Assembly (NCBI RefSeq): GCF_016461785.1
Contig: NZ_JAEMUH010000001.1
Span: forward strand, 186,001 to 250,000
Reading direction: 5' to 3'
Source of the DNA: Marinomonas ostreistagni
Lineage (GTDB): Bacteria > Pseudomonadota > Gammaproteobacteria > Pseudomonadales > Marinomonadaceae
Length of the DNA stretch: 64,000 bases
Numbering within the stretch: the stretch's first letter is position 1; the number at the start of each line of letters is the position of its first letter. A program made the position numbers and the translations under genes. The notes under the pieces are model-generated. The model saw only the letters and a program-made list of their open reading frames with translations, ran no database searches and was not told the origin of the DNA. This document shows positions 1-9,954 of the stretch, piece by piece.

Positions 1-170
1 TCGATTACAAAGATCTAGACACTCTAAAAGGTTACATCACTGAAACTGGTAAAATTGTACCAAGCCGTATCACTGGCACACGTGCACGTTACCAGCGTCA
101 GTTAGCGACTGCTATCAAACGCGCTCGCTACATTGCTTTGCTTCCTTACACTGATGGTCACTTCAACTAA
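1..170 (+). CDS. rpsR: 30S ribosomal protein S18, C-terminal part
   Basis: The reading frame is open from base 3 and gives 55 residues ending in TAA at 168-170; the 5' end lies outside the window. The visible residues include [18 protein letters not shown] and [14 protein letters not shown], which are typical of the S18 C-terminus. S18 binds 16S rRNA in the platform of the small subunit, next to S6. The following genes (membrane protein, rplI, dnaB) match the usual rpsF-rpsR-rplI ribosomal operon order, which supports the call. Only the length upstream is unknown. Confidence 0.96.
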   Translation, partial: DYKDLDTLKGYITETGKIVPSRITGTRARYQRQLATAIKRARYIALLPYTDGHFN

Positions 171-193
171 TAAGTGACATAAGAAGTATTACT

Positions 194-1051
194 ATGGGCG
201 GTTTAGCTAACTGGGTAATGATTAAACGCAGCAATGCCATCCTTGTGGTTGCGTTGTCTAGTATCATTCCAATGATGTTTTGGCTGGGCGCAGCAGTCTT
301 AGGGCTGGTAGTACTTCGAAAAGGTGTAAAAGACGGAATACCAGTCATCGCTTGGGGCGGACTTCCAGCCATTGTGCTGTGGACAATCCAAGGGGATGCA
401 ACGGCACTAATGGTGCTGATTGATACATTTGTTTTAGCCTATGTGCTAAGAGAAAAAGTGTCTTGGGCTTGGGTGATGTTAGGCGCTAGTATTCTAGCGG
501 TTCTATCATCACTGATTCAGCCGCTACTTATGGCTAATTTGTTGGATATGGTTGCACAGCTTATTCAGCACATTTTAAGTGGTGAGGTGGAAGGTGACCT
601 TCCTTCTAAGGAGGTCATTATTCAGCAGGCGGTGATCGCTATGTCGGTTGTGCAAGCTTATATTGCGGTGGCAGTGCTTTTTTTGGCCCGTCGCTGGCAA
701 GCGAAGCTTTATAACCCAGGCGGTTTGAAGAAAGAATTTCATCAATTTAGGTTGCCGCTTGTGGTGGCACTGATTCTCGGCGCAATGGTGCTGGTTGGTG
801 AAAGTCTTGGGGGCGGTTTTGAGGTGTTGTCTCGTGCTGCTATCCCAGCCTTAGTTATCCCTGGCTTAGCCTTGGTGCATGGTATTCTGGCATTGAAAAA
901 AATTGGGATGGTCGGATTAGTACTTTTCTATCTGATTGGTTTGTTAGTCCTGAGCGTGTACTTTGCGAATATTCTGATCTTCCTTGCGGTGGTCGATAGC
1001 TTTGTAGACATTCGAGGGCGCTTGCAATCAAGCTCTTCCGACATCAATTAA
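194..1051 (+). CDS. DUF2232/YybS-like multispanning membrane protein
   Basis: A 285-residue, strongly hydrophobic protein with about seven to eight membrane segments (around residues 14-42, 49-65, 72-83, 92-118, 147-165, 188-205, 215-234 and 238-270), separated by short charged loops such as LREKVSWAW and NPGGLKKEFHQF. It starts 23 nt after rpsR and ends 32 nt before rplI, so it is almost surely in the ribosomal operon. Pseudomonads carry an uncharacterised membrane protein of the same type at this position, usually grouped with DUF2232/YybS. No catalytic motif is visible; a link to translation or the membrane is suggested only by position. The family call rests on context and topology. Confidence 0.75.
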   Translation: MGGLANWVMIKRSNAILVVALSSIIPMMFWLGAAVLGLVVLRKGVKDGIPVIAWGGLPAIVLWTIQGDATALMVLIDTFVLAYVLREKVSWAWVMLGASILAVLSSLIQPLLMANLLDMVAQLIQHILSGEVEGDLPSKEVIIQQAVIAMSVVQAYIAVAVLFLARRWQAKLYNPGGLKKEFHQFRLPLVVALILGAMVLVGESLGGGFEVLSRAAIPALVIPGLALVHGILALKKIGMVGLVLFYLIGLLVLSVYFANILIFLAVVDSFVDIRGRLQSSSSDIN

Positions 1052-1083
1052 AAGCTAGTTAATTTATTTTAGAGGTGATCGAG

Positions 1084-1530
1084 ATGAATGTGATTCTACT
1101 CGACAAAGTAGGCAAACTAGGCGGTATCGGTGACGTTGTTACTGTTAAACCAGGTTTTGCGCGTAACTTTTTGATTCCAAACAAAAAAGCTGTAATGGCT
1201 AACAAAGCGAACTTGGCTTCTTTCGAAGAGCGTCGTGCTGAGCTAGAAGCTCAAGCAGCAGAACGCGTTGCAGCAGCACAAGCTCGTGCAGCAACTCTAG
1301 AAGGCAAAACGTTCACTATCACTGCTAACGCTGGTGATGAAGGTAAGCTATTCGGCTCTATCGGTACTCGTGACATCGCTGATGCGATCGTTGCAGGTGG
1401 CGTTGAAGTTGCTAAATCTGAAGTACGTCTTCCAGAAGGTGCTCTACGTAACGTAGGTTCTTACGAAGTTGACGTTCAACTACACTCTGAAGTAACTGTT
1501 GCAGTTACTCTAGACGTTGTAGCTCAGTAA
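1084..1530 (+). CDS. rplI: 50S ribosomal protein L9
   Basis: This 148-residue protein has the usual L9 length. The N-terminal rRNA-binding domain opens [17 protein letters not shown], followed by [12 protein letters not shown], then a long Ala/Glu-rich connecting helix (about 45-75) and the C-terminal domain with [17 protein letters not shown]9 binds 23S rRNA near the L1 stalk and helps maintain reading frame. An in-frame GTG exists nine bases upstream, but the ATG at 1084 is chosen because GAGGTG at 1072-1077 is well spaced as its ribosome-binding site and because L9 proteins begin at this Met. A strong terminator follows. Confidence 0.97.
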   Translation: MNVILLDKVGKLGGIGDVVTVKPGFARNFLIPNKKAVMANKANLASFEERRAELEAQAAERVAAAQARAATLEGKTFTITANAGDEGKLFGSIGTRDIADAIVAGGVEVAKSEVRLPEGALRNVGSYEVDVQLHSEVTVAVTLDVVAQ

Positions 1531-1557
1531 TTTCTAACGAAATTATTGCATCAAGAG

Positions 1558-1589
1558 AGGCATTCCGCTTTGGCGGAGTGCCTTTTTTT
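1558..1589 (+). terminator. Rho-independent terminator after rplI
   Basis: An 11-bp stem (AGGCATTCCGC at 1558-1568 against GCGGAGTGCCT at 1573-1583, one G-T wobble) with a TTTG loop is followed by a T tract. It closes the rpsR-rplI operon and separates it from dnaB. Confidence 0.92.
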
Positions 1590-1683
1590 GTGTCTAGATT
1601 TTTAGTGAATCAGTCTGGTGTTTTTAATGCAGAGTGATAAGCTTTAAAGCCTTTTTCAATCCCTGTCTACGTGAGAGTGTTAC

Positions 1684-3060
1684 GTGCAAGTAGAAGATTC
1701 AGAAGTATCCTCCATTAAATTGCCCCCATATTCCATCGAAGCCGAGCGCTCTGTCATCGGTGGTTTGATGCTAGATCCTGAGGCTTGGGAAAAGATTTCT
1801 GAGTTGGTGGTCGCTGATGATTTTTATCGCCCTGAACACAGAGCGATTTTTGCTGTAATCGCTCGACTGGCTGATGACACGGAGCCCGCAGACGTTGTCA
1901 CCATCAGTGAGCGTTTAGATAAGCGCGGTGAGTTAGAAGAGATTGGCGGTATTGCCTATCTTATTGAGGTGGTGGAAGCCACACCGAGCGCCTCAAACAT
2001 TGCTTCGTACGCTGAGATTGTGCGTGAACGTGCCATATTGCGACGCCTGATTAGTACAGCCAATGATATTAATCATCGTGCTTATCACCCCGAAGGTATG
2101 TCGGCCTCAGATATTTTAGAAGAAGCTGAGCGCCGTATCTTTCAATTAAACGGTGATGGTGAAAAGAAAGGTGGTCCACGAGCGGTTGCAGACATTCTTA
2201 GCAAGACCGTGGATAAGATTGATGAGCTGTATCATCAGGAAGGATCCATCACAGGCTTAAGTACAGGTTTTACCGATCTAGACGGTATGACATCAGGTCT
2301 TCAGCCGTCAGATTTAATCATTGTCGCTGGTCGTCCATCCATGGGTAAAACAACGTTTGCGATGAATTTGGTGGAGAATGCCACCATGATCAGTGAATTA
2401 CCCGTGATTGTTTTCAGTTTGGAGATGCCTGCTGAGCAGCTAATGATGCGTATGTTGTCGTCCTTAGGTCGAATAGACCAGACACGTATGCGTTCAGGTC
2501 AGCTTATTCAAGAAGATTGGGATAAGCTGATGTCTGCGGTCAAAATGCTGAAAGATCGTAAGTTATTTATCGATGACACAGCAGGGATCAGCCCCACAGA
2601 AATGCGTTCTCGTACCCGTAAAATTGCGCGAGAGCACGGTGGTGTGGCGCTTATCATGGTCGACTATTTGCAGTTGATGCAAATCCCTGGATACAGTGAA
2701 GGTCGTACTAACGAGATCTCAGAAATTTCACGATCGCTAAAAGCCATAGCAAAAGAAATGAACTGTCCAGTTATTGCTTTGTCTCAGTTAAACCGAAGCT
2801 TGGAGCAGCGCCCTAATAAGCGTCCGGTAAACTCAGATTTGCGTGAATCAGGGGCGATTGAGCAGGATGCTGACGTGATTTCTTTTGTATATCGTGACGA
2901 GGTATACCATGAAGATACCCCGCATAAGGGGATTGCTGAAATTATCATAGGTAAACAGCGTAATGGTCCTATTGGCACTTGTCGTTTAGCTTTCATCGGT
3001 AAGTTTACGCGTTTTGAGGATTTGGCACCGGATGCATATCGAGACTTTGATGACGAGTAA
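1684..3060 (+). CDS. dnaB: Replicative DNA helicase DnaB
   Basis: A 458-residue hexameric 5'-3' helicase that unwinds DNA ahead of the replication fork. The N-terminal DnaG-interacting domain (about 10-110) starts with PPYSIEAERSVIGGLMLD. The RecA-like motor domain begins near 185; Walker A is AGRPSMGKTTF at 215-225, the Walker B region contains LIMVDYLQLM, and the later motifs LSQLNRSLEQRPNKRP and DLRESGAIEQDAD are present. Start is GTG, chosen because no upstream ATG exists and the N-terminus aligns with the family. It has its own transcription unit between the rplI terminator and the aer gene. No intein or insertion is seen. Confidence 0.97.
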   Translation: MQVEDSEVSSIKLPPYSIEAERSVIGGLMLDPEAWEKISELVVADDFYRPEHRAIFAVIARLADDTEPADVVTISERLDKRGELEEIGGIAYLIEVVEATPSASNIASYAEIVRERAILRRLISTANDINHRAYHPEGMSASDILEEAERRIFQLNGDGEKKGGPRAVADILSKTVDKIDELYHQEGSITGLSTGFTDLDGMTSGLQPSDLIIVAGRPSMGKTTFAMNLVENATMISELPVIVFSLEMPAEQLMMRMLSSLGRIDQTRMRSGQLIQEDWDKLMSAVKMLKDRKLFIDDTAGISPTEMRSRTRKIAREHGGVALIMVDYLQLMQIPGYSEGRTNEISEISRSLKAIAKEMNCPVIALSQLNRSLEQRPNKRPVNSDLRESGAIEQDADVISFVYRDEVYHEDTPHKGIAEIIIGKQRNGPIGTCRLAFIGKFTRFEDLAPDAYRDFDDE

Positions 3061-3148
3061 AAAGTTTTTTAAGCCTTTTTAGTTGCGAAAAATGTACGTA
3101 AATCTTAAGGTTAGAATAAACAATTAATTAGATTTATCGAGAGATGCT

Positions 3149-4711
3149 ATGCGTAAGATGTCCGTTACAAACAGGGAGAACGATTTCCCTGCGCACTATA
3201 CCCTCGTGTCCAGTACGGATGTGAAGGGGCGTATTACATTCGTCAATGATGACTTTTGTAAGGTAGCTGGTTACGAGCGAGAAGAGCTTATAGGTCAACC
3301 TCATAATCTAATTCGTCATCCAGATGTTCCCCCAGCAGTGTTTGCAGACATGTGGGAAAACCTAAAGGCTGGTCGCAGTTGGATGGGAATTGTTAAAAAT
3401 CGTTGTAAAAGTGGTGATCATTATTGGGTTAGTGCCCATGTTAGCCCTCTGATCGATAATGGCAAAGTCATTGGTTATGAGTCTGTGCGTCAGAAGGTGA
3501 CCAATGAGCAAAAAGCCCATGCACAAATGGTGTATGAGCGTGTTAACAGTGGTAAGCATCCAGTGCCAAATATGCCGCGACTAAAAGGCTGGATGTGGCA
3601 GCAGACATGGTTAAATGCCATCTTTTTTGTTGTGTTTGGGATCATGGGACTATTTTCTCCTTGGTTATGGTGGCAAATTTTATCCCCAATTTTAGCGGTT
3701 CTAGGTGCAACGTTTAACCTGACGCAACGTCACGCTTTACGTTCCACAATTGCTAAGCTTCCCCAAGAGGCGCACAACGCTATAGGCCAGTATTTATATT
3801 TTAAAGCGGTCGGTCCCAATGTCGCTTTGAGTTTTTCTCAACTGCATAAAACTGCGGCGGCCTTTACATTTAGATATCGCTTGATGGTCGGCTCAAAGCA
3901 GTTGCAGCAGCGAGCTGAATTAGCCAAAGAAAGTGTGACGTCTAATTTGGCGAACTTTAATAAGCAAAGAGACAGTTTTAGAACGGTGGTGTCAGCCAGT
4001 ACACAGCTTCAAGCCAGTGTGAATCAAATTGCTGACAATGTTCGTATCGCAGCAGAAGATACTGCGTCGGTTGAAGAGAAGGCCAAAGCGAGCCGTGATA
4101 TGGCGAAGCATACTGGCGATACCATGCAGAAAGTTTACTCGGAAGTGAATGCCGCTAAAGATGTAGTAGTTGATTTGGCAAAACAAAGTGATCAAATCAA
4201 TCACCTTGTTAACTCTATCAGTGATATCGCTGAGCAGACCAATTTGCTTGCTTTGAACGCGGCCATCGAATCAGCCCGAGCGGGTGAGGCGGGGCGTGGC
4301 TTCGCGGTCGTAGCAGATGAAGTTCGTGCCTTAGCTATCAGGACTCAAGATGCGACGCAAAGTATTCATGATACGACAGAAGAGCTGAAGCGAAATACTC
4401 AGGCGGTGCTAGAGGCGATTGATAAAGGTGCTTCGGTGGCAAATGAGGGGGTTCAAGGCGTTACGGAAGTTGCAGACAGCATGAATGCAATTGAAGAAGC
4501 CATTCGACACATTGTAGATATGACCGCGCAAATTAATCTTGCGACGGCTGAGCAAGCTGACGTTGCAAACTCTTTGAATCAGCAAATGATGGATGTGGAT
4601 CAGCTAAGTATTGAGAGTATTGAGCGGGCTGAGCATATTGTAACGAACATTGCCCATATCGAAGAAGAAGCCTATGAGCAAGGTAATCTTGCAGAGCGGA
4701 TGAAGCAGTAG
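3149..4711 (+). CDS. aer: Aer-type PAS energy-taxis receptor
   Basis: A 520-residue methyl-accepting chemotaxis-type transducer. The N-terminal PAS domain (about 15-125) carries the Aer signature [15 protein letters not shown] at 51-65, which in E. coli Aer belongs to an FAD-binding redox sensor. A hydrophobic hairpin (about 150-188) anchors it in the inner membrane without a periplasmic sensor domain. The cytoplasmic signalling hairpin has [19 protein letters not shown] followed by [15 protein letters not shown], the segment that contacts CheA and CheW. It is predicted to steer cells by electron-transport state. The gene is monocistronic, downstream of dnaB, and ends at a bidirectional terminator. 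FAD use is inferred from the family. Confidence 0.92.
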   Translation: MRKMSVTNRENDFPAHYTLVSSTDVKGRITFVNDDFCKVAGYEREELIGQPHNLIRHPDVPPAVFADMWENLKAGRSWMGIVKNRCKSGDHYWVSAHVSPLIDNGKVIGYESVRQKVTNEQKAHAQMVYERVNSGKHPVPNMPRLKGWMWQQTWLNAIFFVVFGIMGLFSPWLWWQILSPILAVLGATFNLTQRHALRSTIAKLPQEAHNAIGQYLYFKAVGPNVALSFSQLHKTAAAFTFRYRLMVGSKQLQQRAELAKESVTSNLANFNKQRDSFRTVVSASTQLQASVNQIADNVRIAAEDTASVEEKAKASRDMAKHTGDTMQKVYSEVNAAKDVVVDLAKQSDQINHLVNSISDIAEQTNLLALNAAIESARAGEAGRGFAVVADEVRALAIRTQDATQSIHDTTEELKRNTQAVLEAIDKGASVANEGVQGVTEVADSMNAIEEAIRHIVDMTAQINLATAEQADVANSLNQQMMDVDQLSIESIERAEHIVTNIAHIEEEAYEQGNLAERMKQ

Positions 4712-4726
4712 AATTGGAAGTAAGTT

Positions 4727-4757
4727 AAAAAAGACCGAGCTTTGCTCGGTCTTTTTT
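4727..4757. terminator. Bidirectional terminator between aer and bioA
   Basis: AAAAAAGACCGAGC pairs with GCTCGGTCTTTTTT around a TTT loop. The A tract on one side and T tract on the other let it serve both the rightward aer gene and the leftward bioA gene that converge here. Confidence 0.92.
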
Positions 4758-4779
4758 GTTGGATTATCAGCTGGAAAGC

Positions 4780-6072
4780 TTACTGGAAATGTTGATTGAT
4801 AACGGTATAAATTGCCTGGCCAAGTTTCTGAATTTCATCTTCTTGGATGATGTACGGAGGCATGAGGTAAATTAATTTGCCAAATGGGCGAATCCAAACC
4901 CCTTGCTCAACAAACAGTGGCTGAATCTGATGAAGGTCTACCGCTTGTCTGAGCTCGACCACGCCAATGGCGCCTAAGCAGCGAACATTTTGAACGATAT
5001 CAAGAGACTCGCAGGGGGCTAGGGCTGTCTCAAGCCATTGCTCTATGTTGGCTACTGTTTCTTCTATGTTGCTCTGCTGGATCAGTTCTAAACTGGCATT
5101 GGCTGCACTGCATGCCAGCGCATTGCCCATGAACGTTGGGCCATGCATAAAGACGCCACCCTCTTGGCTAATACCCAGTGCAACCTTGTCGCTGGTCAGT
5201 GTGGCGGCAAGTGTTATATATCCACCTGTTAAAGCCTTACCAACGCACATAATGTCAGGCTCTATTGTGCAATGTTCAGTGGCAAAAAGCTTACCTGTTC
5301 GGCCAAACCCCGTGGCAATTTCATCAAAAATAAGCAGTACCTTAAATTCATCACAAAGGGCTTTGAAAGCATCGAGGTAGGCTGGGTTATAAAAGCGCAT
5401 GCCGCCAGCATTCTGCACAACTGGCTCGATGATAAAGCCTGCAAGTTGTTCGTGGTGTTGCTCAAACGTGGCGCGAACCTCTGCTAGGTAATTAGCGTCA
5501 ATTGATTGCGTGAGTCCTATTGGAGGTGGTGGTACAAAAAACTGCGAAGTCAGGGCTTTCTGGAATAAGCCATGCATACCATTGACTGGGTCACATACTG
5601 ACATGGCTGCGAAAGTGTCGCCGTGATAGCCAGAACGCGGGGTAATAAAGTGCTGCTTTTCGGGGTGCCCTTGAGTATTCCAATATTGGATAGCCATCTT
5701 AAGTGCGACTTCAACAGAGACTGAGCCTGAGTCGGAAAAGAACACTTTAGTCAGTGTTGAAGGGCTCATATCGACCAGTTTTTGCCCCAAGCTAATCGCG
5801 GGTTGATGAGTTAAACCGCCAAACATAACATGGGAAAATTGATCAATCTGGGTGTGCAAGGCTTGGTTGATGTTTGGGTGATTATAGCCGTGAATCACGC
5901 TCCACCAAGAGGACATGCCATCAATTAAGCTGCGTCCATCAGCAAGTTGTATGCGACAGCCAGATGCTTTCTCCACCAAAAAATGGGGAGTAGGGTGGCT
6001 CATAGATGTATATGGGTGCCATAAAAGTTGCTTATCAAGCTCGGTGAGAACGTCGCGTTCTTCTTGGTTCAT
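4780..6072 (-). CDS. bioA: Adenosylmethionine-8-amino-7-oxononanoate aminotransferase
   Basis: A 430-residue class III PLP aminotransferase, the usual BioA length. It converts KAPA to DAPA using S-adenosylmethionine as amino donor, the third-last step of biotin synthesis. Visible motifs are LLWHPYTSM (17-25), the family-specific DGMSSWWSVIHGYNHP (51-66), the PLP-contacting IFDEIATGFGRTG (248-260, Asp250) and the Schiff-base lysine in VGKALTGGY (Lys279). The Trp-Trp pair and SAM-associated N-terminus favour BioA over other class III enzymes. It is transcribed leftward, 85 nt downstream of comF, and may share the BirA-controlled divergent promoter region with it. The end faces a bidirectional terminator. 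Confidence 0.96.
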   Translation of the reverse strand: MNQEERDVLTELDKQLLWHPYTSMSHPTPHFLVEKASGCRIQLADGRSLIDGMSSWWSVIHGYNHPNINQALHTQIDQFSHVMFGGLTHQPAISLGQKLVDMSPSTLTKVFFSDSGSVSVEVALKMAIQYWNTQGHPEKQHFITPRSGYHGDTFAAMSVCDPVNGMHGLFQKALTSQFFVPPPPIGLTQSIDANYLAEVRATFEQHHEQLAGFIIEPVVQNAGGMRFYNPAYLDAFKALCDEFKVLLIFDEIATGFGRTGKLFATEHCTIEPDIMCVGKALTGGYITLAATLTSDKVALGISQEGGVFMHGPTFMGNALACSAANASLELIQQSNIEETVANIEQWLETALAPCESLDIVQNVRCLGAIGVVELRQAVDLHQIQPLFVEQGVWIRPFGKLIYLMPPYIIQEDEIQKLGQAIYTVINQHFQ

Positions 6073-6157
6073 GTCGCTATGCCTAACTGCCCTAGTGGAT
6101 AAAGACTCGAGATACTAACGAAAAAGCAGATCGGATGTCACCTTTCAGGATTTCTAT

Positions 6158-6877
6158 TTATGCTGGTGTTCTAGCTAAAGTGATGGCTGTGATTCGTTCC
6201 GCTCCCGATTTAATTAGTCGCTCTGCACAAGCGTTAAGAGTACTTCCCGTCGTTACAACATCATCAATTAAGAGGATATGCCTTGGTACTGTGTTGTCTG
6301 TAGCAAAGAAGCGAGAGTTCAGTTTATGGCGATCCTGTTTGGAGCGAGTGTGTTGTGCGCTCACCTGTATTGTTCGGTGAAGAGGTACAAATTTTATTGG
6401 AGTAAATTGATGTGGTTCTAAATGGTATTTAAGTTGTTTGAACATCAGGTTTGTTTGACAGAAGCCTCGTGTTTTAAGGGAGGCTTTGCTGGTAGGGACA
6501 ATGCACCAGTCACTGGGCAGTTCAATGTTATGTTTCATGATGTGCAGGGCAAGCAGTTCTATTAGTGGATATAGAAAGTGTGGGCGCTGCTCGAACTTAG
6601 CTTTACGAATAAGACTACGGCATAAACCTTCATAAAGGATGGGGGCGATGATTCGATCGATATGCATTTGCGAAGTTTGACATTCGCCACACAGCGTGAG
6701 GGATGTTTGGGTAGGTCTTGCGCAGCGTTGGCAGTGTGTTGTGTTGAATGTTAAGAAGGTCTGACAACTCTTACAAATTGTCCCTTCATTTGAAATATTA
6801 CAAACATAGCATTGGTTTCTAAATAATCTATTGTAAACCACTCTATTTAATTTGGTTGACAGTTTTTTTAGTGTCAT
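6158..6877 (-). CDS. comF: ComF-family phosphoribosyltransferase-like protein
   Basis: A 239-residue ComF protein. The N-terminus has four Cys pairs that look like zinc knuckles (CYVC, CKSC, CQRC, CGEC), followed by the [18 protein letters not shown] region and a type I phosphoribosyltransferase fold with the PRPP loop [12 protein letters not shown] near residue 200. Family members are linked to DNA uptake or purine/pyrimidine salvage; no biochemical role can be read here. It starts 43 nt from bioB on the opposite strand and precedes bioA. Its first 16 codons contain the BirA-type operator and the bioB -35 box, so comF is probably co-regulated with biotin genes. Pseudomonads also place comF beside bioB. 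Confidence 0.9.
   Translation of the reverse strand: MTLKKLSTKLNRVVYNRLFRNQCYVCNISNEGTICKSCQTFLTFNTTHCQRCARPTQTSLTLCGECQTSQMHIDRIIAPILYEGLCRSLIRKAKFEQRPHFLYPLIELLALHIMKHNIELPSDWCIVPTSKASLKTRGFCQTNLMFKQLKYHLEPHQFTPIKFVPLHRTIQVSAQHTRSKQDRHKLNSRFFATDNTVPRHILLIDDVVTTGSTLNACAERLIKSGAERITAITLARTPA
6831..6862. promoter_or_regulatory. Candidate BirA operator
   Basis: Half-site TTGTAAACC at 6831-6839 and half-site GGTTGACAG at 6854-6862 are separated by 14 bp. The known proteobacterial BirA consensus is TTGTAAACC, a 14-15 bp spacer, then GGTTTACAA; the left half is perfect and the right half differs at two positions. It lies between divergent bioB and comF-bioA, but inside the comF coding sequence (codons 6-16), and its right half contains the bioB -35 hexamer. 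Biotinyl-AMP-loaded BirA would be expected to repress bioB. Confidence 0.82.
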
Positions 6878-6883
6878 TAGTAT
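6856..6883 (+). promoter_or_regulatory. Candidate sigma-70 promoter for bioBFHCD
   Basis: A perfect -35 TTGACA at 6856-6861 is followed after 16 bp by TAGTAT at 6878-6883 (4 of 6 matches to TATAAT). A start near 6890 would leave a short leader before bioB at 6921. The -35 box is embedded in the right BirA half-site, a layout that explains repression by steric block. Confidence 0.65.
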
Positions 6884-6920
6884 TGCGTTCCTTGCAACAA
6901 TGAAATTATGGAGCCTCAGG

Positions 6921-7970
6921 GTGAATATTGCGACTCAACCTCGATACGATTGGACTAGCCAGGAAGTCCAAGCACTGTTCGATATGCCTTTTATGGATTT
7001 GCTCTTCCATGCGCAAACCATTCACCGTGCTAATTTCGCACCGAATCAAGTTCAAGTCAGTACGCTGCTGTCGATTAAAACAGGTGCCTGCCCTGAAGAC
7101 TGTAAGTATTGTCCACAAAGTGGCCACTACAATACAGAGCTGGAAAAAGAAAAGTTGATGGAAGTCCAAAAAGTGTTGCAGGAAGCGCAACTTGCGAAGG
7201 AAAAAGGCGCGACTCGCTTTTGCATGGGCGCGGCTTGGAAACATCCTTCGCAGAAAGATTTCCCCTATGTGTTAGAGATGATTAAAGGTGTTAAGCAGCT
7301 AGGCCTTGAGTCGTGTGTAACGCTTGGAACGTTGAATGATGATCAAGCGAAGCAGCTTGCCGAGGTGGGTTTAGACTACTATAACCACAACCTTGATACC
7401 TCGCCAGAATTCTACGACAGCATTATCACCACCCGTTCTTACCAAGAGCGTTTAGATACCTTATCTCGTGTGCGTGATAACGGTGTGAAGCTTTGTTGTG
7501 GCGGTATCATGGGATTGGGTGAAGAGCAGAAAGACCGTGTCGGTCTATTGCGTCAGCTGTCTCAAATGACGCCACACCCAGAAAGTGTGCCAATTAATAT
7601 GCTGGTAAAAGTAGAAGGCACGCCTCTTGAAAATGTCGATGACTTAGACGAATTCGAATTTATCCGTACCATCGCAGTAGCGCGTATCCTTATGCCAACC
7701 TCTCATGTGCGTTTGTCTGCAGGTCGCCAAGGTATGAGTGAGCAAACTCAAGCATTGTGCTTTATGGCAGGTGCTAACTCCATTTTCTATGGTGAAAAAC
7801 TACTGACAACCGGTAACCCTGAAGCTGATAAAGACCGCATGCTATTTAATAAGCTCGGTATCATGCCTGAGCAGCGTCATGATGTGTCAGATGAAGCGGT
7901 CGAAGAAGCGATTGCCGCGCAAGCGCAGGCCCAAGAAGAAGCTAAGTTCTTCTACGATGCCACCGTTTAA
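6921..7970 (+). CDS. bioB: Biotin synthase
   Basis: A 349-residue radical SAM enzyme that inserts sulfur into dethiobiotin, the last step of biotin synthesis. The SAM cluster motif is [10 protein letters not shown] inside [18 protein letters not shown]; residues of the second [2Fe-2S] cluster are in conserved segments such as [14 protein letters not shown] and HVRLSAGR. The GTG at 6921 is preferred over ATG 6900 because GGAG at 6910-6913 lies seven bases upstream and because it yields a normal BioB N-terminus just before the [12 protein letters not shown] segment. It heads bioBFHCD, whose genes overlap or nearly touch. BirA control is predicted from the upstream operator. Confidence 0.96.
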   Translation: MNIATQPRYDWTSQEVQALFDMPFMDLLFHAQTIHRANFAPNQVQVSTLLSIKTGACPEDCKYCPQSGHYNTELEKEKLMEVQKVLQEAQLAKEKGATRFCMGAAWKHPSQKDFPYVLEMIKGVKQLGLESCVTLGTLNDDQAKQLAEVGLDYYNHNLDTSPEFYDSIITTRSYQERLDTLSRVRDNGVKLCCGGIMGLGEEQKDRVGLLRQLSQMTPHPESVPINMLVKVEGTPLENVDDLDEFEFIRTIAVARILMPTSHVRLSAGRQGMSEQTQALCFMAGANSIFYGEKLLTTGNPEADKDRMLFNKLGIMPEQRHDVSDEAVEEAIAAQAQAQEEAKFFYDATV

Positions 7971-9141
7971 AACGCCTGAGTGGATGCTCACTGCGCTAGC
8001 TGAGCGTCGTGAGCAGCATTTATTCCGCTCGACAAATGTGATTGCCAGCCCACAGACAACCCGTTTAACGCAAAGTGGCCAAGAATATTTGGCATTTTGC
8101 TCCAATGATTATTTAGGGTTAGCAAACCATCCAGTGCTTAAGCAGGCCATGTCTGATGCTGCGTTAGAGTATGGTGTCGGCAGTGGTGCTTCGCATTTGG
8201 TTTGTGGTCATTTAGATATTCACGATGCCCTTGAACATGAACTGTGCGAGTGGCTAGGTTATGAGCGTGTATTACTGTTTAGTACGGGGTACATGGCCAA
8301 CTTGGCTGTGATCTCGGCGTTGGCCAGCAAGCAACGACCAGTCCTGATGGATAAGCTCAATCATGCCTCCCTGATTGATGGTGCTCGCCTTAGTGAGGGC
8401 GTTTTTAAGCGCTATTTGCATAACGATACTGATAGTGCGAAAAAGCATATGCAACGTCTTGAGGTGCCAGGAGTGTTAGCCACCGATGGTATCTTTAGCA
8501 TGGATGGCGATAAAGCCCCTCTTGAAGAGCTCGCAGGTTTGGCTCAGCAGCAAGATTGGTTGCTGGTGGTGGACGATGCACATGGTCTAGGTTGCTTAGG
8601 GCAGCAAGGTAAAGGGTGTCTAGAATTAGATGGCTTAAGTGCAGAACAGGTGCCTTTTCTAATGGGAACCTTTGGTAAGGCATTTGGTGTGGCGGGAGCT
8701 TTTGTTGCTTGTTCCAATGATATGGCCGATTACTTAACCCAGTTTGCTCGCCCTTATATTTATACTACTGCGATGCCACCAGCGGTTGCGGCAACGGTGT
8801 TGGCAAGTCTTCATTTGATTCGCTCAGATGAAGGGCTGCAAAGACGTCAAACGCTAGCTAATCATATACAGTATTTGCGTCAGCGAGCAGGGACTTGGCC
8901 TTATGACATAATGGATTCTAACAGTGCCATTCAGCCTTTGTTGATTGGTTCAAGTGAAACGGCCCTAGCAATCAGTGAGAAGTTGATGCAACGGGGCATT
9001 CTTTGTAAGGCGATTCGTCCACCAACCGTACCCCCTAATACGGCTCGCTTGCGACTGACCTTGAGTGCCGACCATAGTCATAAGGATGTTGAGTATTTGT
9101 GTGATACTCTAGACAGCATCTTTAACGATGACTCTAAGTGA
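7957..9141 (+). CDS. bioF: 8-amino-7-oxononanoate synthase
   Basis: A 394-residue alpha-oxoamine synthase that condenses pimeloyl-ACP (or -CoA) with L-alanine to give KAPA. PLP-site motifs are visible: [13 protein letters not shown] (72-84), [12 protein letters not shown] (204-215) and [13 protein letters not shown] (237-249) with Schiff-base Lys241. The ATG at 7957 is chosen over the upstream in-frame start at 7879, because the upstream extension is Lys/Arg-rich and only reflects the bioB reading in another frame. The gene overlaps the bioB end by 14 nt, which suggests translational coupling. Confidence 0.95.
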   Translation: MPPFKTPEWMLTALAERREQHLFRSTNVIASPQTTRLTQSGQEYLAFCSNDYLGLANHPVLKQAMSDAALEYGVGSGASHLVCGHLDIHDALEHELCEWLGYERVLLFSTGYMANLAVISALASKQRPVLMDKLNHASLIDGARLSEGVFKRYLHNDTDSAKKHMQRLEVPGVLATDGIFSMDGDKAPLEELAGLAQQQDWLLVVDDAHGLGCLGQQGKGCLELDGLSAEQVPFLMGTFGKAFGVAGAFVACSNDMADYLTQFARPYIYTTAMPPAVAATVLASLHLIRSDEGLQRRQTLANHIQYLRQRAGTWPYDIMDSNSAIQPLLIGSSETALAISEKLMQRGILCKAIRPPTVPPNTARLRLTLSADHSHKDVEYLCDTLDSIFNDDSK

Positions 9142-9147
9142 TGAATT

Positions 9148-9954
9148 ATGCGTACTCCTATTGAAACAGAAGCCTTCGGTGATCCAACCTCTCCTGCGAT
9201 TTTTATGGTCCCTGGTTGGGCCATGCCGAAAGAAGTTTTTCATGATGTGGCACGTTTACTTAGTGAAAACTTTTACGTGGTACTGGCTAACTTGCCGGGT
9301 GTATCGGTTGATCCGAATTGGCACAAACGTAACCGTTTTGGTCCCAATTACGATATTGATGCGTTGGCGGAGCAGTTGATTAGGGCTGCGCCTAAGCCTT
9401 GCTGGTGGCTTGGCTGGTCACTTGGTGGGATGGTGGCAAATTACATAGCAGCCCGTCGCTCAAGTTGCGCCAATGGTGTGATCAGTGTGGCGAGTGCACC
9501 AAAATTTGTTGCCTCAGAAGGGTGGCCAATGGGTATGTCCAAAGACGCGTATGCGCAGTTTTTTGACTTAGTGAAGGCATCTCCAGAGAAAGGCTTCCGT
9601 CGTTTTTTATCGCTACAAGCTCAGGGGACCAAAGCTCCCAAAGGCTTAGCGAAGCATTTACTTGAGCTGCAGCCGAAAGAGCTCATTGACCCTGAGGCAT
9701 TGGTGCGAGGTTTAGCATTACTAGAAACCTTGGATGTGCGTCGTGAAATTGCATTGCTAGACCGACCAAACTTACATGTGTTTGGTGCTCAAGACGCGCT
9801 TGTCGAAACGCCAAATGTAGTACAAGCGCTACCGAGTAACCCATTGCAAACAGTTTTGTCTCTGCCGGAACTGGCTCATCAACCTTTCCTAGAAGACCCG
9901 TCACAGTTTGTGGCATTGATTACCCAATATATTCATGACAATACGTTCCGCTGA
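9148..9954 (+). CDS. bioH: Pimeloyl-ACP methyl ester esterase
   Basis: A 268-residue alpha/beta hydrolase. The nucleophile elbow is GWSLGG with Ser91; the likely partners are Asp216 (FGAQDALV) and His244 (LAHQPF), giving a Ser-Asp-His triad with VPGW near residue 21 forming the oxyanion region. BioH removes the methyl group placed by BioC once the pimeloyl chain on ACP is complete. Sequence alone could also fit another small hydrolase, but its place between bioF and bioC, with a 6-nt gap before and a 20-nt overlap after, makes BioH the clear reading. Confidence 0.92.
   Translation: MRTPIETEAFGDPTSPAIFMVPGWAMPKEVFHDVARLLSENFYVVLANLPGVSVDPNWHKRNRFGPNYDIDALAEQLIRAAPKPCWWLGWSLGGMVANYIAARRSSCANGVISVASAPKFVASEGWPMGMSKDAYAQFFDLVKASPEKGFRRFLSLQAQGTKAPKGLAKHLLELQPKELIDPEALVRGLALLETLDVRREIALLDRPNLHVFGAQDALVETPNVVQALPSNPLQTVLSLPELAHQPFLEDPSQFVALITQYIHDNTFR

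Noticed and set aside
7879-7956. Upstream extension of bioF
   Set aside because: The Lys/Arg-rich peptide is the shifted reading of the end of bioB and has no similarity to BioF N-termini; the ATG at 7957 is used.
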